Shown here piece after piece: positions 9,136-18,461 of a stretch of DNA of 64,000 nucleotides (position 1 is its first letter; each line of letters opens with the position of its first letter). Origin of the DNA: Chryseobacterium gilvum (GTDB taxonomy: Bacteria > Bacteroidota > Bacteroidia > Flavobacteriales > Weeksellaceae). The stretch spans positions 248,001 through 312,000 of the forward strand of contig NZ_JAOTEN010000002.1 of NCBI RefSeq assembly GCF_025628965.1, given 5' to 3'. The notes beneath the pieces were generated by a model. That model did no database searches and was not told the DNA's origin. It worked only from the letters and a program-made list of their open reading frames with translations. Made by a program: the position numbers and the translations under genes.

Positions 9136-9627
9136 TTATTTATTATTCAAAATCTCCTCAAGCTGCTGAAGCCCGGTTTTGAAACCTTCTTCAAAACCCA
9201 TTTCAAGCGTTTTATTCAGGTCCTCTTCTGTTTGAAAATGCAGGTTAAAGGTAACTTTAGTACCTTCTTCCACGCCGGTAAAACCAATCAGCCATTTTGT
9301 CTGCGGCATCATCGGATCAATCGTTCCGTTTTCGTCACAAAAACCATCAGTACTGTCAAAACTTCTGTTTTCCGTGATCTCGCCGTACTTTGCCAGAGAA
9401 TACATTTTCTCTCCTTCAGGGCTTTTCATTGCATACAACCATGTCCCGTTTTCGGCAAAATCCATTTGTATGGTTTCACACTTCCAGGGCTTTGGCGCCC
9501 ACCATTGGTCTAGTAATTCGCTTTTGGTAAAGTAATTCCAAACCTCTGAAACATCAGCGTTAAAAATTTTCATCACGTAAATGCTTTTGGCATTGAAATC
9601 TTTATTGAATACCGTGTTAGAATCCAT
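9136..9627 (-). CDS. SRPBCC (AHSA1/START-like) domain protein
   Basis: A 163-residue single-domain protein with the Activator-of-Hsp90-homology-1-like pattern: FNADVSEVWNYFTKSELLDQWW near the N-terminus, a central sheet, and a C-terminal long helix (EEDLNKTLEMGFEEGFKTGL). These helix-grip proteins bind hydrophobic ligands; the ligand is unknown. It is a single-gene unit. Confidence 0.83.
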   Translation of the reverse strand: MDSNTVFNKDFNAKSIYVMKIFNADVSEVWNYFTKSELLDQWWAPKPWKCETIQMDFAENGTWLYAMKSPEGEKMYSLAKYGEITENRSFDSTDGFCDENGTIDPMMPQTKWLIGFTGVEEGTKVTFNLHFQTEEDLNKTLEMGFEEGFKTGLQQLEEILNNK

Positions 9628-9821
9628 AATTTATTATTTTTATTAAAATTAAATTTTTCCCGGCAAAGTTTTTTAAATAATAATATTTTATTAAAAATTT
9701 ATAAAAAAATGTTAAAATCGACATTTTTAAGAAATACAATACAATTTTATGGCGTATTTTTTGTTTATATGGTCATAAAATAATTAATTTTAACATTCAC
9801 TATTTTTAATCAGCCTATTTA

Positions 9822-11369
9822 ATGAATAATAAATTCATCCCGATAATATCTGTTTTCATGACCATTTCTTTAATTGTCTTTGTCACACTTCAGTTTTATT
9901 GGCTTAAAGGATATTATGGAGCTTTGGAGCAGGAATTCTCCAACAAAGTTTACACCGTTTTAGAAAATACTTCTAAAAACATATCTGATATAGAGGTAGA
10001 AAAATACCTGAATGAAAATTATAAAAATTTTAAGAGCAATGTCAATGCAAATAATAATCAGCCTTCATTAACGACCATTCAGCAGGTAGAAGATTCCGGA
10101 ACGCAAAGATCTATCGTTTACTCTAAAAATCTGATTGAGCAAAAACAGCTCCCGATCTCAAAAAGAGGCGATTCCTTAAGTCTGACTACTTTATACACCG
10201 ATGAAGCCGCCTATAAAATCAAAAGAGATACTACACAGCGAGAGCAGCTTACTACCGAAATCAATCAGGATATACAAACCGGCGATTGGGGTATGAAAGA
10301 GTTTGTAAAAGTAAACGGCAATAATCTCCCGATCAGTAAAAGGGTAAACCGTAAAACCCTTGATTCTATTCTCACCAGAGAATTAAGCATGAAAGGCATC
10401 ACCGCAAAATTCGGGTATGGAGTTACTGATAAAAATAATAAGCTTACAGACATCGTTAACAAAGTTTTCCAGGACAAAAAAGACAGCAATACCTACAGCT
10501 ATCCATTATTTACGGATACCAAAGACCGCACGATTTACACCCTTTCTTTGGCGTTTCCCAAAAAAGAATATTCTTTGGCGATGAATAACTGGCCCATGTT
10601 ATTGGGAACCTTCCTTTCGTTGCTGACCATTTTGGGAATTTATATCATCTCGATCAATTATATGATGAGGCAGAAAAAAATTGCGGAGATAAAAACCGAC
10701 TTTATTAATAACATGTCGCATGAGTTTAAGACGCCTTTGGCAACAATTTCGGTTGCCACAGACTCTTTAGCCAACGATAAAATTGCCACCAATCCCGAAA
10801 AGGTAAGATACTATTCCAGCCTTATCAAGCAGGAGAATCTGAGGATGAAAAAACAGGTGGAAAATGTGCTCAACATGTCAAAACTGGAGCGGAATGAAGT
10901 AAAATTATTCTTAAAAGAAACCAACGTAAGAGAACTGATCAAAAAAACCACAGAATCGTTCAGCCTTATTGTTTCTCAAAGAAACGGCACTCTTACTCAG
11001 GAATTCACAGCAGACAAATATATTTTTAAAATTGATGAATTTCATATTTCAAATATGTTGGTTAACTTACTCGATAATGCCAATAAATACTCTCCCGAAA
11101 CCCCTGAGATTCATGTAAAGACAAGAAACGAAGGAAACTGGTACGTAATTGAAATTTCAGATAAAGGAATGGGGCTGGAAACCCAGAACAGCCTGAAGAT
11201 TTTTGAAAAGTTCTTCAGAGAAGAGACAGGAAATATCCATAACGTAAAAGGACAGGGATTAGGACTTTCGTACGTTAAAAAAATTATAGAACTGCATAAG
11301 GGCCAGATCATTGTAGACTCTCAGAAGGATAAAGGAAGTACATTTACCATTAAACTTCCAATGAGTTAA
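9822..11369 (+). CDS. sensor histidine kinase
   Basis: A 515-residue membrane kinase. Two membrane helices (about 8-29 and 259-281) bracket a roughly 230-residue periplasmic sensor domain with no family I recognise. The HisKA motif FINNMSHEFKTPLATISVA has the phosphorylated His at residue 300. The ATP-binding domain shows the N box (NMLVNLLDNANKY), G1 (DKGMGL) and G2 (GQGLGLSYVKKIIE). It is followed by its response regulator after 68 nt. The genes further downstream suggest, but do not prove, envelope or metal sensing. Confidence 0.93.
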   Translation: MNNKFIPIISVFMTISLIVFVTLQFYWLKGYYGALEQEFSNKVYTVLENTSKNISDIEVEKYLNENYKNFKSNVNANNNQPSLTTIQQVEDSGTQRSIVYSKNLIEQKQLPISKRGDSLSLTTLYTDEAAYKIKRDTTQREQLTTEINQDIQTGDWGMKEFVKVNGNNLPISKRVNRKTLDSILTRELSMKGITAKFGYGVTDKNNKLTDIVNKVFQDKKDSNTYSYPLFTDTKDRTIYTLSLAFPKKEYSLAMNNWPMLLGTFLSLLTILGIYIISINYMMRQKKIAEIKTDFINNMSHEFKTPLATISVATDSLANDKIATNPEKVRYYSSLIKQENLRMKKQVENVLNMSKLERNEVKLFLKETNVRELIKKTTESFSLIVSQRNGTLTQEFTADKYIFKIDEFHISNMLVNLLDNANKYSPETPEIHVKTRNEGNWYVIEISDKGMGLETQNSLKIFEKFFREETGNIHNVKGQGLGLSYVKKIIELHKGQIIVDSQKDKGSTFTIKLPMS

Positions 11370-11437
11370 TTTAAAACAAAAACAACGATAAGAATGTTGA
11401 AAATTCATTCTTTACCATTAATTATAATACAAAACCT

Positions 11438-12124
11438 ATGAGCAACAGAATACTATTAGTAGAAGACGACCAGAGTTTCGGAGCCGTACTGAAAGATTAC
11501 TTATCCATCAATAATTTTGAAGTAACTCTTGCCGTAGATGGTGAGCAAGGTCTGAAAGAATTTACGGAAAACGAATTCGACATCTGTATTTTTGACGTGA
11601 TGATGCCGAAAAAAGACGGTTTTTCTTTGGCAGAAGATGTTAAAAAAATCGATAAAAACACACCTATTATTTTCCTGACAGCAAGAAACATGAGAGAAGA
11701 CATTCTCAAAGGGTACCAGTTGGGAGCAGATGATTATATAACAAAACCATTTGATACTGAGCTTCTTTTATATAAAATCAAAGCGATATTGCAGAGAAGT
11801 TCTACCTTGGAAAATGATGAGCAGGAACAGTTTAAAATCAGTAATATTTTCTTTGACTCTATGCTAAGACAACTAAGAGTGGGTGATAAAGAATATAAGC
11901 TTTCTCCTAAAGAAAATGAATTGTTAAAACTTCTTTGCCTTCACAGAAACGATTTTATGCCAAGAGATCTTGCTTTGAGAAAAATCTGGAAAAAAGAAAA
12001 TTACTTTACCGCAAGAAGCATGGATGTCTATATCGCTAAGCTGAGAAAACTTCTCAAAGATGATGAGGGATTAGAAATCATCAATGTTCATGGAGAAGGA
12101 TTCCGTCTTCTGGTAAAAAACTAA
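11438..12124 (+). CDS. OmpR/PhoB-type response regulator
   Basis: A 228-residue regulator. The receiver domain has the acidic pair D10/D11, the phospho-acceptor D53 (FDVMMPKKDGF), T81 and K103 (ITKPFD). The C-terminal winged helix ends LEIINVHGEGFRLLV, the usual OmpR-family end. It is the cognate partner of the kinase just upstream. Confidence 0.95.
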   Translation: MSNRILLVEDDQSFGAVLKDYLSINNFEVTLAVDGEQGLKEFTENEFDICIFDVMMPKKDGFSLAEDVKKIDKNTPIIFLTARNMREDILKGYQLGADDYITKPFDTELLLYKIKAILQRSSTLENDEQEQFKISNIFFDSMLRQLRVGDKEYKLSPKENELLKLLCLHRNDFMPRDLALRKIWKKENYFTARSMDVYIAKLRKLLKDDEGLEIINVHGEGFRLLVKN

Positions 12125-12172
12125 GACATTAAATGAATACAACAATTAGCAGAACAATTCAAAATGTTTTGC

Positions 12173-12180
12173 TAATTTTG
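12173..12180 (+). promoter_or_regulatory. -7 promoter box before the HGxPxHxC-repeat lipoprotein
   Basis: TAATTTTG matches TAnnTTTG and puts transcription start near 12187. It excludes the upstream ATG at 12133 and supports the ATG at 12202. Confidence 0.6.
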
Positions 12181-12201
12181 TTTTTATACCAAAATTTCAA
12201 T

Positions 12202-12825
12202 ATGAAAAACATATTCTTGGGAATCATTCTTACGGGAATCATTACCATATCGTGCAAAAAAGACGAGCGGCCTACGTATCTTAAGGAGGAAGCGGGAGTG
12301 CAGCAGTCTAATGTTGTTACAAGCAATGCGTCAAATACTTCCCTGCTGAATCAGGCAGGAATCCAAAATACAGCTTCTGCAATGACGACAGTTCCGGGAA
12401 TGAATCCGCCTCACGGACAGCCAGGTCACCGTTGTGACATTCCGGTTGGGCAGCCTCTCAACAGCACTGTAGCTCCTCAAAATCAGGCTGCACAAAAAAA
12501 TATAACCGTGAATGGAAACAATACCATTCAGATTGACCCTAATTCCGTAAGCCCGGGAAAAATAAGGCTGGATAATAACGGGAAACCCGTGAAAACCGCT
12601 CCGGGAATGAATCCTCCACATGGAGAGCCCAATCACCGATGTGACATTCCGGTAGGTCAGCCGTTAAACAGCAAACCTGCTCCTCAACAAGCTTCTAATC
12701 AGAATACTGCAATTCCGGCGGCGGCTCCACAGCAAGTTGCCGCAAATGGCCCGAAGCCAACACTTAACCCTGCGCACGGAGAACCCTTTCACGACTGTGC
12801 AAAAAAAGTAGGCGATCCTCTTTAA
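12202..12825 (+). CDS. lipoprotein with HGxPxHxC repeats
   Basis: The start at 12202 gives MKNIFLGIILTGIITISC, a lipoprotein signal ending in a lipobox Cys; the longer reading from 12133 would begin before the promoter. The 207-residue protein is mostly low-complexity (Asn, Gln, Ala, Pro) with three copies of a short motif. Two are nearly identical (PGMNPPHGxPxHRCDIPVG) and the C-terminal one is diverged (NPAHGEPFHDCAKKVGDPL). The spaced His-His-Cys in each repeat could bind a transition metal. The next two genes are also rich in Cys and His, which supports a metal role, but this is inference. Confidence 0.75.
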   Translation: MKNIFLGIILTGIITISCKKDERPTYLKEEAGVQQSNVVTSNASNTSLLNQAGIQNTASAMTTVPGMNPPHGQPGHRCDIPVGQPLNSTVAPQNQAAQKNITVNGNNTIQIDPNSVSPGKIRLDNNGKPVKTAPGMNPPHGEPNHRCDIPVGQPLNSKPAPQQASNQNTAIPAAAPQQVAANGPKPTLNPAHGEPFHDCAKKVGDPL

Positions 12826-12833
12826 TATTTTTG

Positions 12834-12841
12834 TAAATTTG
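12834..12841 (+). promoter_or_regulatory. -7 promoter box for the Cys/His-rich protein gene
   Basis: TAAATTTG matches TAnnTTTG. Transcription would start about 5-7 nt later, essentially at the GTG at 12847, suggesting a leaderless mRNA. Confidence 0.5.
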
Positions 12842-12846
12842 CAGCA

Positions 12847-13203
12847 GTGAAACAGTTTCAGATTTTAATCATTGTCTTTTGTTTAGGAATTTTTCTGATC
12901 CCTAAAGACAATTTTTATGCTCAGGCTTCACAGGAAAACTGCTGCAAATCAGACGTTAAAACTGAAAGCTGTTGCGATAAAAATCACCAGGATCATGATA
13001 AAAAAGATCACAAATCTTCATGTAATGATGATTGCTGCTCTTTTTGCATGACCTGTCATACTTTTGTAGAAAGCCTTTCTTCTAAAAATTTTTTCCCGGA
13101 AATCAGTTATTTTTCAGCGGACCGTACGGTACAGTTTCAGTACTCAGATCCTTATATTTCAGATCGTTTAAAAGACATTTGGCAGCCGCCAAAATTGGGT
13201 TAA
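12847..13203 (+). CDS. Cys/His-rich secreted protein of unknown function
   Basis: A 118-residue protein from a GTG start, with an N-terminal signal peptide (FQILIIVFCLGIFLIP). The centre is crowded with Cys, His and Asp (NCCKSDVKTESCCDKN, then HQDHDKKDH, then SCNDDCCSFCMTC), with several Cys pairs that look like a metal-binding segment. The family is not recognised. It sits between a His-Cys repeat lipoprotein and a TonB receptor with HMA domains, so a copper or other soft-metal role is plausible. Confidence 0.7.
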   Translation: MKQFQILIIVFCLGIFLIPKDNFYAQASQENCCKSDVKTESCCDKNHQDHDKKDHKSSCNDDCCSFCMTCHTFVESLSSKNFFPEISYFSADRTVQFQYSDPYISDRLKDIWQPPKLG

Positions 13204-13268
13204 TTATCTCTGAATCATTCATTAACGAATAATGAATCATTTTAATAATTAATCTAAATCTTAAACAA

Positions 13269-15950
13269 ATGAAATTATATATTTCCAAGATCGTTCTTGG
13301 TATATTCGTATTATTTACACAAATCATCTTTGCTCAGAATACTCATAAACATCAGTTTCAGGTAAAAGGAAACTGCGAAATGTGCAAAGAGAGAATAGAA
13401 ACTACCGCTCTGAAAGCAGGAGCGTCTGCAGCCAGATATTCTGTCGATTTACAGACATTAACATTAGAAACCACCGATACTGTTTCTCCCGAAAATATTC
13501 TGAAAAAGATCGCTGAAGCAGGACACGATAATGAAAAATTCCGCGCAACGGATGATTCTTATAAAAACCTCCCGGAATGCTGTCACTATGAAAGAAGTAC
13601 TCTTTCCCCCAGTACCGAAGCACATGATCATTCTTCTGAGAGAAAAGATTTTTTCGTGAAAGGCAACTGTGAATCTTGTAAAGCAAGAATAGAGAAAGCG
13701 GCTAAAGATGCAGGAGCAGATTCAGCAAGCTGGAATGCGGAAACACAGACTGTTTCTTTATATTTTGACTCTTCTAAAACTTCATCAGATCAAATCCTGC
13801 AAAAAATTGCCGATGTAGGACATGACAACGAAAAATATAAGGCAGCAGATCATGTTTATAAAAATCTGCCAAGCTGTTGTCTCTATGACCGCGATCTCCC
13901 GATGGGACAAAAGAACGAGCTGGTACATTCAGATGAAAATGAAAGTCAAAAAGCGAAAAATCATAATCATTCTGAAATGAATGAAAAAGACACCCATCAG
14001 GAAAAAAATATCGAAGCCATCACATTATCTGCGTCTAAAGCAGGAACTGCCATCAGTAAAAAAGACGCGGGCCTGGTTTTTAATATAGATTCAAAAGAAC
14101 TGCTGAAAGCCGCATGCTGTAATTTATCAGAAAGTTTTGAAACCAACGCGACGGTAGATGTTTCCTTTAGCAATGCGGTGACTGGTACAAAGCAATTGAA
14201 AATGTTGGGCTTGGATCAGAAATATACCAGTCTGACGAAAGAGCTTTTACCGGAAATCAGAGGGCTGGCTTCTGCATACGGACTTAATTTTATTCCGGGA
14301 AGATGGATCGAAAGTATTCAGCTGACCAAAGGTGGCAGTACCGTCACCAATGGCTACGAAAGCATTACGGGCCAAATCAATACCGAGCTTATCAAACATG
14401 CAGAAAAGCCGGAAACTACCCTTAATTTATTTTCAGATTTCAATGGAAGAGCGGAAGCCAATTTTACCAATGTTGCGCCCATCAATGAGCACTGGACGCA
14501 GACTTTTCTTCTTCACGGGAATGGTACTTTCGGAGATACCGATATGAATGACGACAGTTTTCTGGACAGGCCGAAAGGAACTCAACTAAATGCAGCTTAT
14601 TTATTGAATTTTAATGATTTGGGGCATTCAGGGTTTGGTTCGCACTTTGGGATTAACTTTGTGAAAGACGAGCAGACTGCCGGTCAAACCGCTTTCAATA
14701 AACAATTAGCCCAGGATAAGCAACCTGCGTACGGAGTGGGGATTGATATCTCAAGATTCCAGGTCTGGAACAAGACGGGCTATGTTTTTAAAGATAAGCC
14801 TTATCAGAGTTTGGGCTGGATGAATCAATATGTTTATCATCAGCAGGACAGTTTTTTCGGACTAAGAAATTATTTAGGGAAGCAACACACCTATTATTCG
14901 AACCTGATTTTTGAAAGCATTATCGGAAATACGAATAATAAATATAAAGCAGGAGCCAGCTTTATGTACGATAACTATGATGAAAATTACTTTACCGATC
15001 ATTTTGGGAGAACAGAAACTGTTCCCGGTGCTTTTGCCGAATATACATTAACCGGTTTAAAATATACTTTGGTTGCAGGAGCCCGGGTTGATTTTCATAA
15101 TCTTGCAGGAACACAGTTTACGCCAAGATTAAATTTTAAATATGATTTTACGCCAAAAACCATTCTTAGGCTTTCAGCCGGAAGAGGATTCAGGACCGCG
15201 TCTGTTTTTGCAGAAAATCAGCAGTATTTTGCGTCCAACCGTACTGTCCAGATTATACAGAATGGCGGAAATATTTATGGTTTAAAACCGGAAATCGCGT
15301 GGAATTACGGAGCAAGCCTGCAACAGGAATTTAAAATATTCGGGAGAAAATCTACGGTAATGGCAGATGTTTTCAGAACCGATTTTCAAGACCAGGTTTT
15401 GGCAGATTTAGACCGGTCTCCTCAACAATTGGTTTTCTATAATCTGGAAGGAAAATCTTTTGCCAACAGTTTTCAGACGCAGTGGGATTTTTCGCCGTTC
15501 AAAAATTTTGAAGTAAGACTGGCGTACAAATATTACGATGTGCAGGCTGATTATTTAGACGGAAGAAGAACCGTACCGTTTATGGCAAAGCACAGAGGAT
15601 TTGTAAACTTGGCATATGCCACTAACAAAAGTGAAAAAGGTGCTTTCTGGAGTTTTGATACTACTGTAAACGGAGTCGGGAAACAAAGGCTTCCGATCAC
15701 CTCGACAAACCCTGCAGAATTTCAGCTTCCTGCATTTTCAGAATTCTATGCTGTTGTGAATGCACAGATATCAAGAAATTTCAATCAGAAAATAAGAGCT
15801 TATTTCGGGGGTGAAAACCTTACTTCTTATCATCAGAAAAATGCGATTCTGGATTTTAGAAATCCTTTTGGAAATTATTTTGATGGCGGAATGGTTTATG
15901 CACCCGTGATGAAAGCTAATTTTTATCTCGGTTTAGACGTTACTTTTTAA
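13269..15950 (+). CDS. TonB-dependent outer-membrane receptor with two N-terminal HMA metal-binding domains
   Basis: An 893-residue protein. It has a signal peptide (1-22), HMA domain 1 (about 28-95, GNCEMCKERIE with C36/C39), HMA domain 2 (about 125-195, GNCESCKARIE with C134/C137), a His-rich linker, then a plug (SFSNAVTGTKQLKMLGL and GGSTVTNGYESITGQIN) and an outer-membrane beta-barrel ending in DVTF. HMA domains normally carry Cu(I), Zn or Hg in the cytoplasm or periplasm; placed before a TonB plug they would face the periplasm. I infer uptake or handling of a soft metal, probably copper. A terminator follows. Confidence 0.85.
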   Translation: MKLYISKIVLGIFVLFTQIIFAQNTHKHQFQVKGNCEMCKERIETTALKAGASAARYSVDLQTLTLETTDTVSPENILKKIAEAGHDNEKFRATDDSYKNLPECCHYERSTLSPSTEAHDHSSERKDFFVKGNCESCKARIEKAAKDAGADSASWNAETQTVSLYFDSSKTSSDQILQKIADVGHDNEKYKAADHVYKNLPSCCLYDRDLPMGQKNELVHSDENESQKAKNHNHSEMNEKDTHQEKNIEAITLSASKAGTAISKKDAGLVFNIDSKELLKAACCNLSESFETNATVDVSFSNAVTGTKQLKMLGLDQKYTSLTKELLPEIRGLASAYGLNFIPGRWIESIQLTKGGSTVTNGYESITGQINTELIKHAEKPETTLNLFSDFNGRAEANFTNVAPINEHWTQTFLLHGNGTFGDTDMNDDSFLDRPKGTQLNAAYLLNFNDLGHSGFGSHFGINFVKDEQTAGQTAFNKQLAQDKQPAYGVGIDISRFQVWNKTGYVFKDKPYQSLGWMNQYVYHQQDSFFGLRNYLGKQHTYYSNLIFESIIGNTNNKYKAGASFMYDNYDENYFTDHFGRTETVPGAFAEYTLTGLKYTLVAGARVDFHNLAGTQFTPRLNFKYDFTPKTILRLSAGRGFRTASVFAENQQYFASNRTVQIIQNGGNIYGLKPEIAWNYGASLQQEFKIFGRKSTVMADVFRTDFQDQVLADLDRSPQQLVFYNLEGKSFANSFQTQWDFSPFKNFEVRLAYKYYDVQADYLDGRRTVPFMAKHRGFVNLAYATNKSEKGAFWSFDTTVNGVGKQRLPITSTNPAEFQLPAFSEFYAVVNAQISRNFNQKIRAYFGGENLTSYHQKNAILDFRNPFGNYFDGGMVYAPVMKANFYLGLDVTF

Positions 15951-15971
15951 ACTTATTTTTTCAATCAGCAT

Positions 15972-16017
15972 AAAGCATGATATCAATTATTTAATGATCA
16001 TGGTATCATGCTTTTTT
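15972..16017 (+). terminator. terminator after the HMA-TonB receptor gene
   Basis: Imperfect stem between 15972-15985 and 16001-16014, followed by T residues. Confidence 0.75.
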
Positions 16018-16055
16018 GTACTTTTATACTTCATTAAAACTATTAAAATCTATAT

Positions 16056-16472
16056 ATGAAACGTAACGCAACTGCCGTTTGGAACGGAACCGTAAAAGAA
16101 GGAAAAGGACATTTAACCACACAAAGCACTACGCTTAATCAGACCCAGTATTCTTTCAGCAGCCGTTTTGAAGACGGAGTGGGAACCAACCCGGAAGAAT
16201 TATTAGCCGCAGCTCACGCTGGATGTTTTACCATGAAACTGAGCGCAGAACTTTCACAGGCCGGTTTTACTCCGGAAGAACTGACTACGAAATCTGTGAT
16301 CACTCTTGACCCGAGTGTGGGAAAAATTACAAAATCTGAATTGACCTTAACCGCAAAAATTCCGGGAATTTCAGAAGAAGAGTTTCAGAAATATGCAAAA
16401 ATTGCAGAAGAAGGATGCCCTGTAAGCGCAGCTTTCAATTTTGAAATAACAATGACAGCTACTTTAGCTTAA
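16056..16472 (+). CDS. osmC: OsmC family peroxiredoxin
   Basis: The 138-residue protein is full length for OsmC, which reduces organic hydroperoxides using two conserved cysteines. Both are present: in ELLAAAHAGCFTMKL and in EEGCPVSAAFNFEI. The N-terminal segment ATAVWNGTVKEGKGHL is also typical. It is a single-gene unit closed by a hairpin. Confidence 0.93.
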   Translation: MKRNATAVWNGTVKEGKGHLTTQSTTLNQTQYSFSSRFEDGVGTNPEELLAAAHAGCFTMKLSAELSQAGFTPEELTTKSVITLDPSVGKITKSELTLTAKIPGISEEEFQKYAKIAEEGCPVSAAFNFEITMTATLA

Positions 16473-16478
16473 TAAAAC

Positions 16479-16513
16479 AAATAAGTCCGGATTTATTTTC
16501 CGGATTTATTTTT
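16479..16513 (+). terminator. terminator after osmC
   Basis: TCCGGA stem (16486-16491 with 16499-16504), extended by flanking A and T tracts and ending in T. Confidence 0.7.
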
Positions 16514-16521
16514 AAATAATA

Positions 16522-16552
16522 ATATACCAATCGGTATATTTTAGTATCTTTG
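16522..16552 (+). promoter_or_regulatory. TetR operator and -7 box
   Basis: A 7-bp inverted repeat, ATATACC-AATC-GGTATAT (16522-16539), is followed at once by the -7 box TATCTTTG (16545-16552). A repressor bound here would block RNA polymerase, fitting autoregulation by the TetR gene just downstream. Confidence 0.7.
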
Positions 16553-16570
16553 TATTTTAATTTTCAAAAA

Positions 16571-17176
16571 ATGTCGAAGGCAGAAAAAACAAAACAGCTG
16601 ATTATAAAAAAATCGGCCACTTTATTCAATACAAAAGGATATACCTCTACCTCACTTTCAGACATTACGGAAGCAACGGGTCTGACAAAAGGAGGTATCT
16701 ACGGAAATTTTGAAAATAAAGATGAACTCGCTCTTGAAGTATATAAATACAACTCAGGTCTGCTGGGAAAAAGTATGGCCAGATCTCTCGGAGATGAATT
16801 TCCGACCACTATAGAAAAATTAAACGCCTTTGTTGACTTTTATCGTAAAAGCTGGAAAGTGGTTTTTGAAACCGGAGGCTGCCCATTAATGAATGCTGCA
16901 ACCGAAGCCGATGATCAATTTCCGATATTAAAAAAAAAGGTTACAGAATCTTTTGAAAGCTGGATCAGAAAAATTGCGGAAGTTATCATTCAAGGGCAGA
17001 AAAAAGGAGAAATTAACAGGAACATTAATGCTTTTGAATTCGGGTCATTATTTATTATGCTCGTAGAAGGCGGTATTTTACTTTCCAAAACTTCGGGGGA
17101 TGAAAAATTTCTGAATCTCGCCTTAGACAGGATTCTTATCATGATAGAACAGGAACTCAATATCATTCCATCATAA
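16571..17176 (+). CDS. TetR/AcrR family transcriptional regulator
   Basis: The ATG at 16571 (MSKAEKTKQLIIKK) is chosen because an upstream TTG lies inside the -7 box. The 201-residue protein has the TetR helix-turn-helix (ATLFNTKGYTSTSLSDITEATGLTKGGIYGNFENKDEL). The ligand domain has the segment GGCPLMNAATEADDQF, seen in the LmrA/YxaF-like branch of the family. It is the first gene of a run with a thiolase, a thioesterase and a KAS II gene, which it probably represses until an acyl-CoA or similar ligand binds. Confidence 0.9.
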   Translation: MSKAEKTKQLIIKKSATLFNTKGYTSTSLSDITEATGLTKGGIYGNFENKDELALEVYKYNSGLLGKSMARSLGDEFPTTIEKLNAFVDFYRKSWKVVFETGGCPLMNAATEADDQFPILKKKVTESFESWIRKIAEVIIQGQKKGEINRNINAFEFGSLFIMLVEGGILLSKTSGDEKFLNLALDRILIMIEQELNIIPS

Positions 17177-17185
17177 ACCCATCAT

Positions 17186-18454
17186 ATGGAAACAAAAAAA
17201 GTAGCAATTGTAGGATACAACAGAATTCCTTTTGCCAGAATCAACACCGCATATGCAGATAAAACCAATCAGGAACTTTTGGTTGCTGCACTCAACGGTT
17301 TAATCGATCATTACCATTTAAAAGGGAAAAGGCTCGGCGAAGTTGCCGGAGGCGCTGTTATAAAACATATTTCCGAAAGCAACCTCGTGAGAGAATCTGT
17401 CATGGAAACCTTGCTTGATCCTGCAACTCCCGCATGTGATCTTCAGCAGGCATGCGATACCGGAATTGAAGCAGCCATCTATATCGGAAACAAAATTGCG
17501 CTCGGACAGATCGAAAGCGGAATTGCATGCGGCGTTGAAGCCATGAGCAATATCCCTTTTGAGACTTCTGCACGATTACGAAAAGCCCTGTTAAAAGCCA
17601 ATAAAGAGAAATCAGGCTTTGGAAAAATAAAACATTTATTAAGCCCAAAACTTAAAGACTGGATGCCGATTGTATACAAAGGACAGGAGCCGGAAACGGG
17701 TTTAACGATGGGAGGCCATACAGAAATTACGGCAAAACATTATCAGATTTCCCGTGAAGAGCAGGATGAGTTGGCGTATAAAAGCCACCAGAATATGGCA
17801 AAAGCATATGATGAAGGATTTTTTAATGATATGATTACTCCTGCTTTTGGCTTAGATAAAGATAATAATCTCCGTCGTGATACCAATCCGGAAAAATTAG
17901 CTTCATTAAAACCTGCTTTCGACAAACAAAATGGAACTTTGACCGCAGGAAACTCAACTCCTTTTACCGATGGAGCTTCTGCCATTTTACTGGCAAGTGA
18001 AGAATGGGCAAAACAAAATAATCTTCCCATTTTAGCGTATATCACTTTTTCGGAAGTTGCCGGAATCGAGTATGTAAAAGATCAGCAAAACTTATTGCTC
18101 GCACCGGTTTTTGCTGCAGACAGAATGCTCAAAAAAGCAGGAATACGCTTGGAAGAATTTGATTATTATGAAATCCATGAAGCATTCGCAGCACAGGTTT
18201 TAGCGACTTTAAAAATCTGGGAAAATGATAATGTAGCCAAACAATTCGGGCTGGAAAAAGCATTAGGGAAAATAGACCGGAATAAACTAAACGTCAAAGG
18301 CGGAAGCCTTGCAGCGGCACATCCTTTTGCAGCGACCGGAGGAAGAATTATAGGGACTTTAGCTAAGCTTTTACACGAAAAAGGAAGCGGTAAAGGTTTT
18401 ATTTCAATTTGTGCGGCACGCGGACAGGGAGTGACAATGATTTTAGAAAAATAA
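17186..18454 (+). CDS. thiolase (acetyl-CoA C-acyltransferase)
   Basis: A 422-residue thiolase-fold enzyme. The nucleophilic Cys lies in LQQACDTGIEAA. The C-terminal half has the catalytic His in YYEIHEAFAAQ and the segment GGSLAAAHPFAATGGRI. The last motif reads SICAARGQGVTMIL, where the usual thiolase CxGGGxG appears as CAARGQG, resembling the FadI branch. It either cleaves 3-ketoacyl-CoA or condenses two acyl-CoAs. It begins 9 nt after the TetR gene and is followed after 7 nt by a hotdog thioesterase. Confidence 0.9.
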   Translation: METKKVAIVGYNRIPFARINTAYADKTNQELLVAALNGLIDHYHLKGKRLGEVAGGAVIKHISESNLVRESVMETLLDPATPACDLQQACDTGIEAAIYIGNKIALGQIESGIACGVEAMSNIPFETSARLRKALLKANKEKSGFGKIKHLLSPKLKDWMPIVYKGQEPETGLTMGGHTEITAKHYQISREEQDELAYKSHQNMAKAYDEGFFNDMITPAFGLDKDNNLRRDTNPEKLASLKPAFDKQNGTLTAGNSTPFTDGASAILLASEEWAKQNNLPILAYITFSEVAGIEYVKDQQNLLLAPVFAADRMLKKAGIRLEEFDYYEIHEAFAAQVLATLKIWENDNVAKQFGLEKALGKIDRNKLNVKGGSLAAAHPFAATGGRIIGTLAKLLHEKGSGKGFISICAARGQGVTMILEK

Positions 18455-18461
18455 ATAGTGT

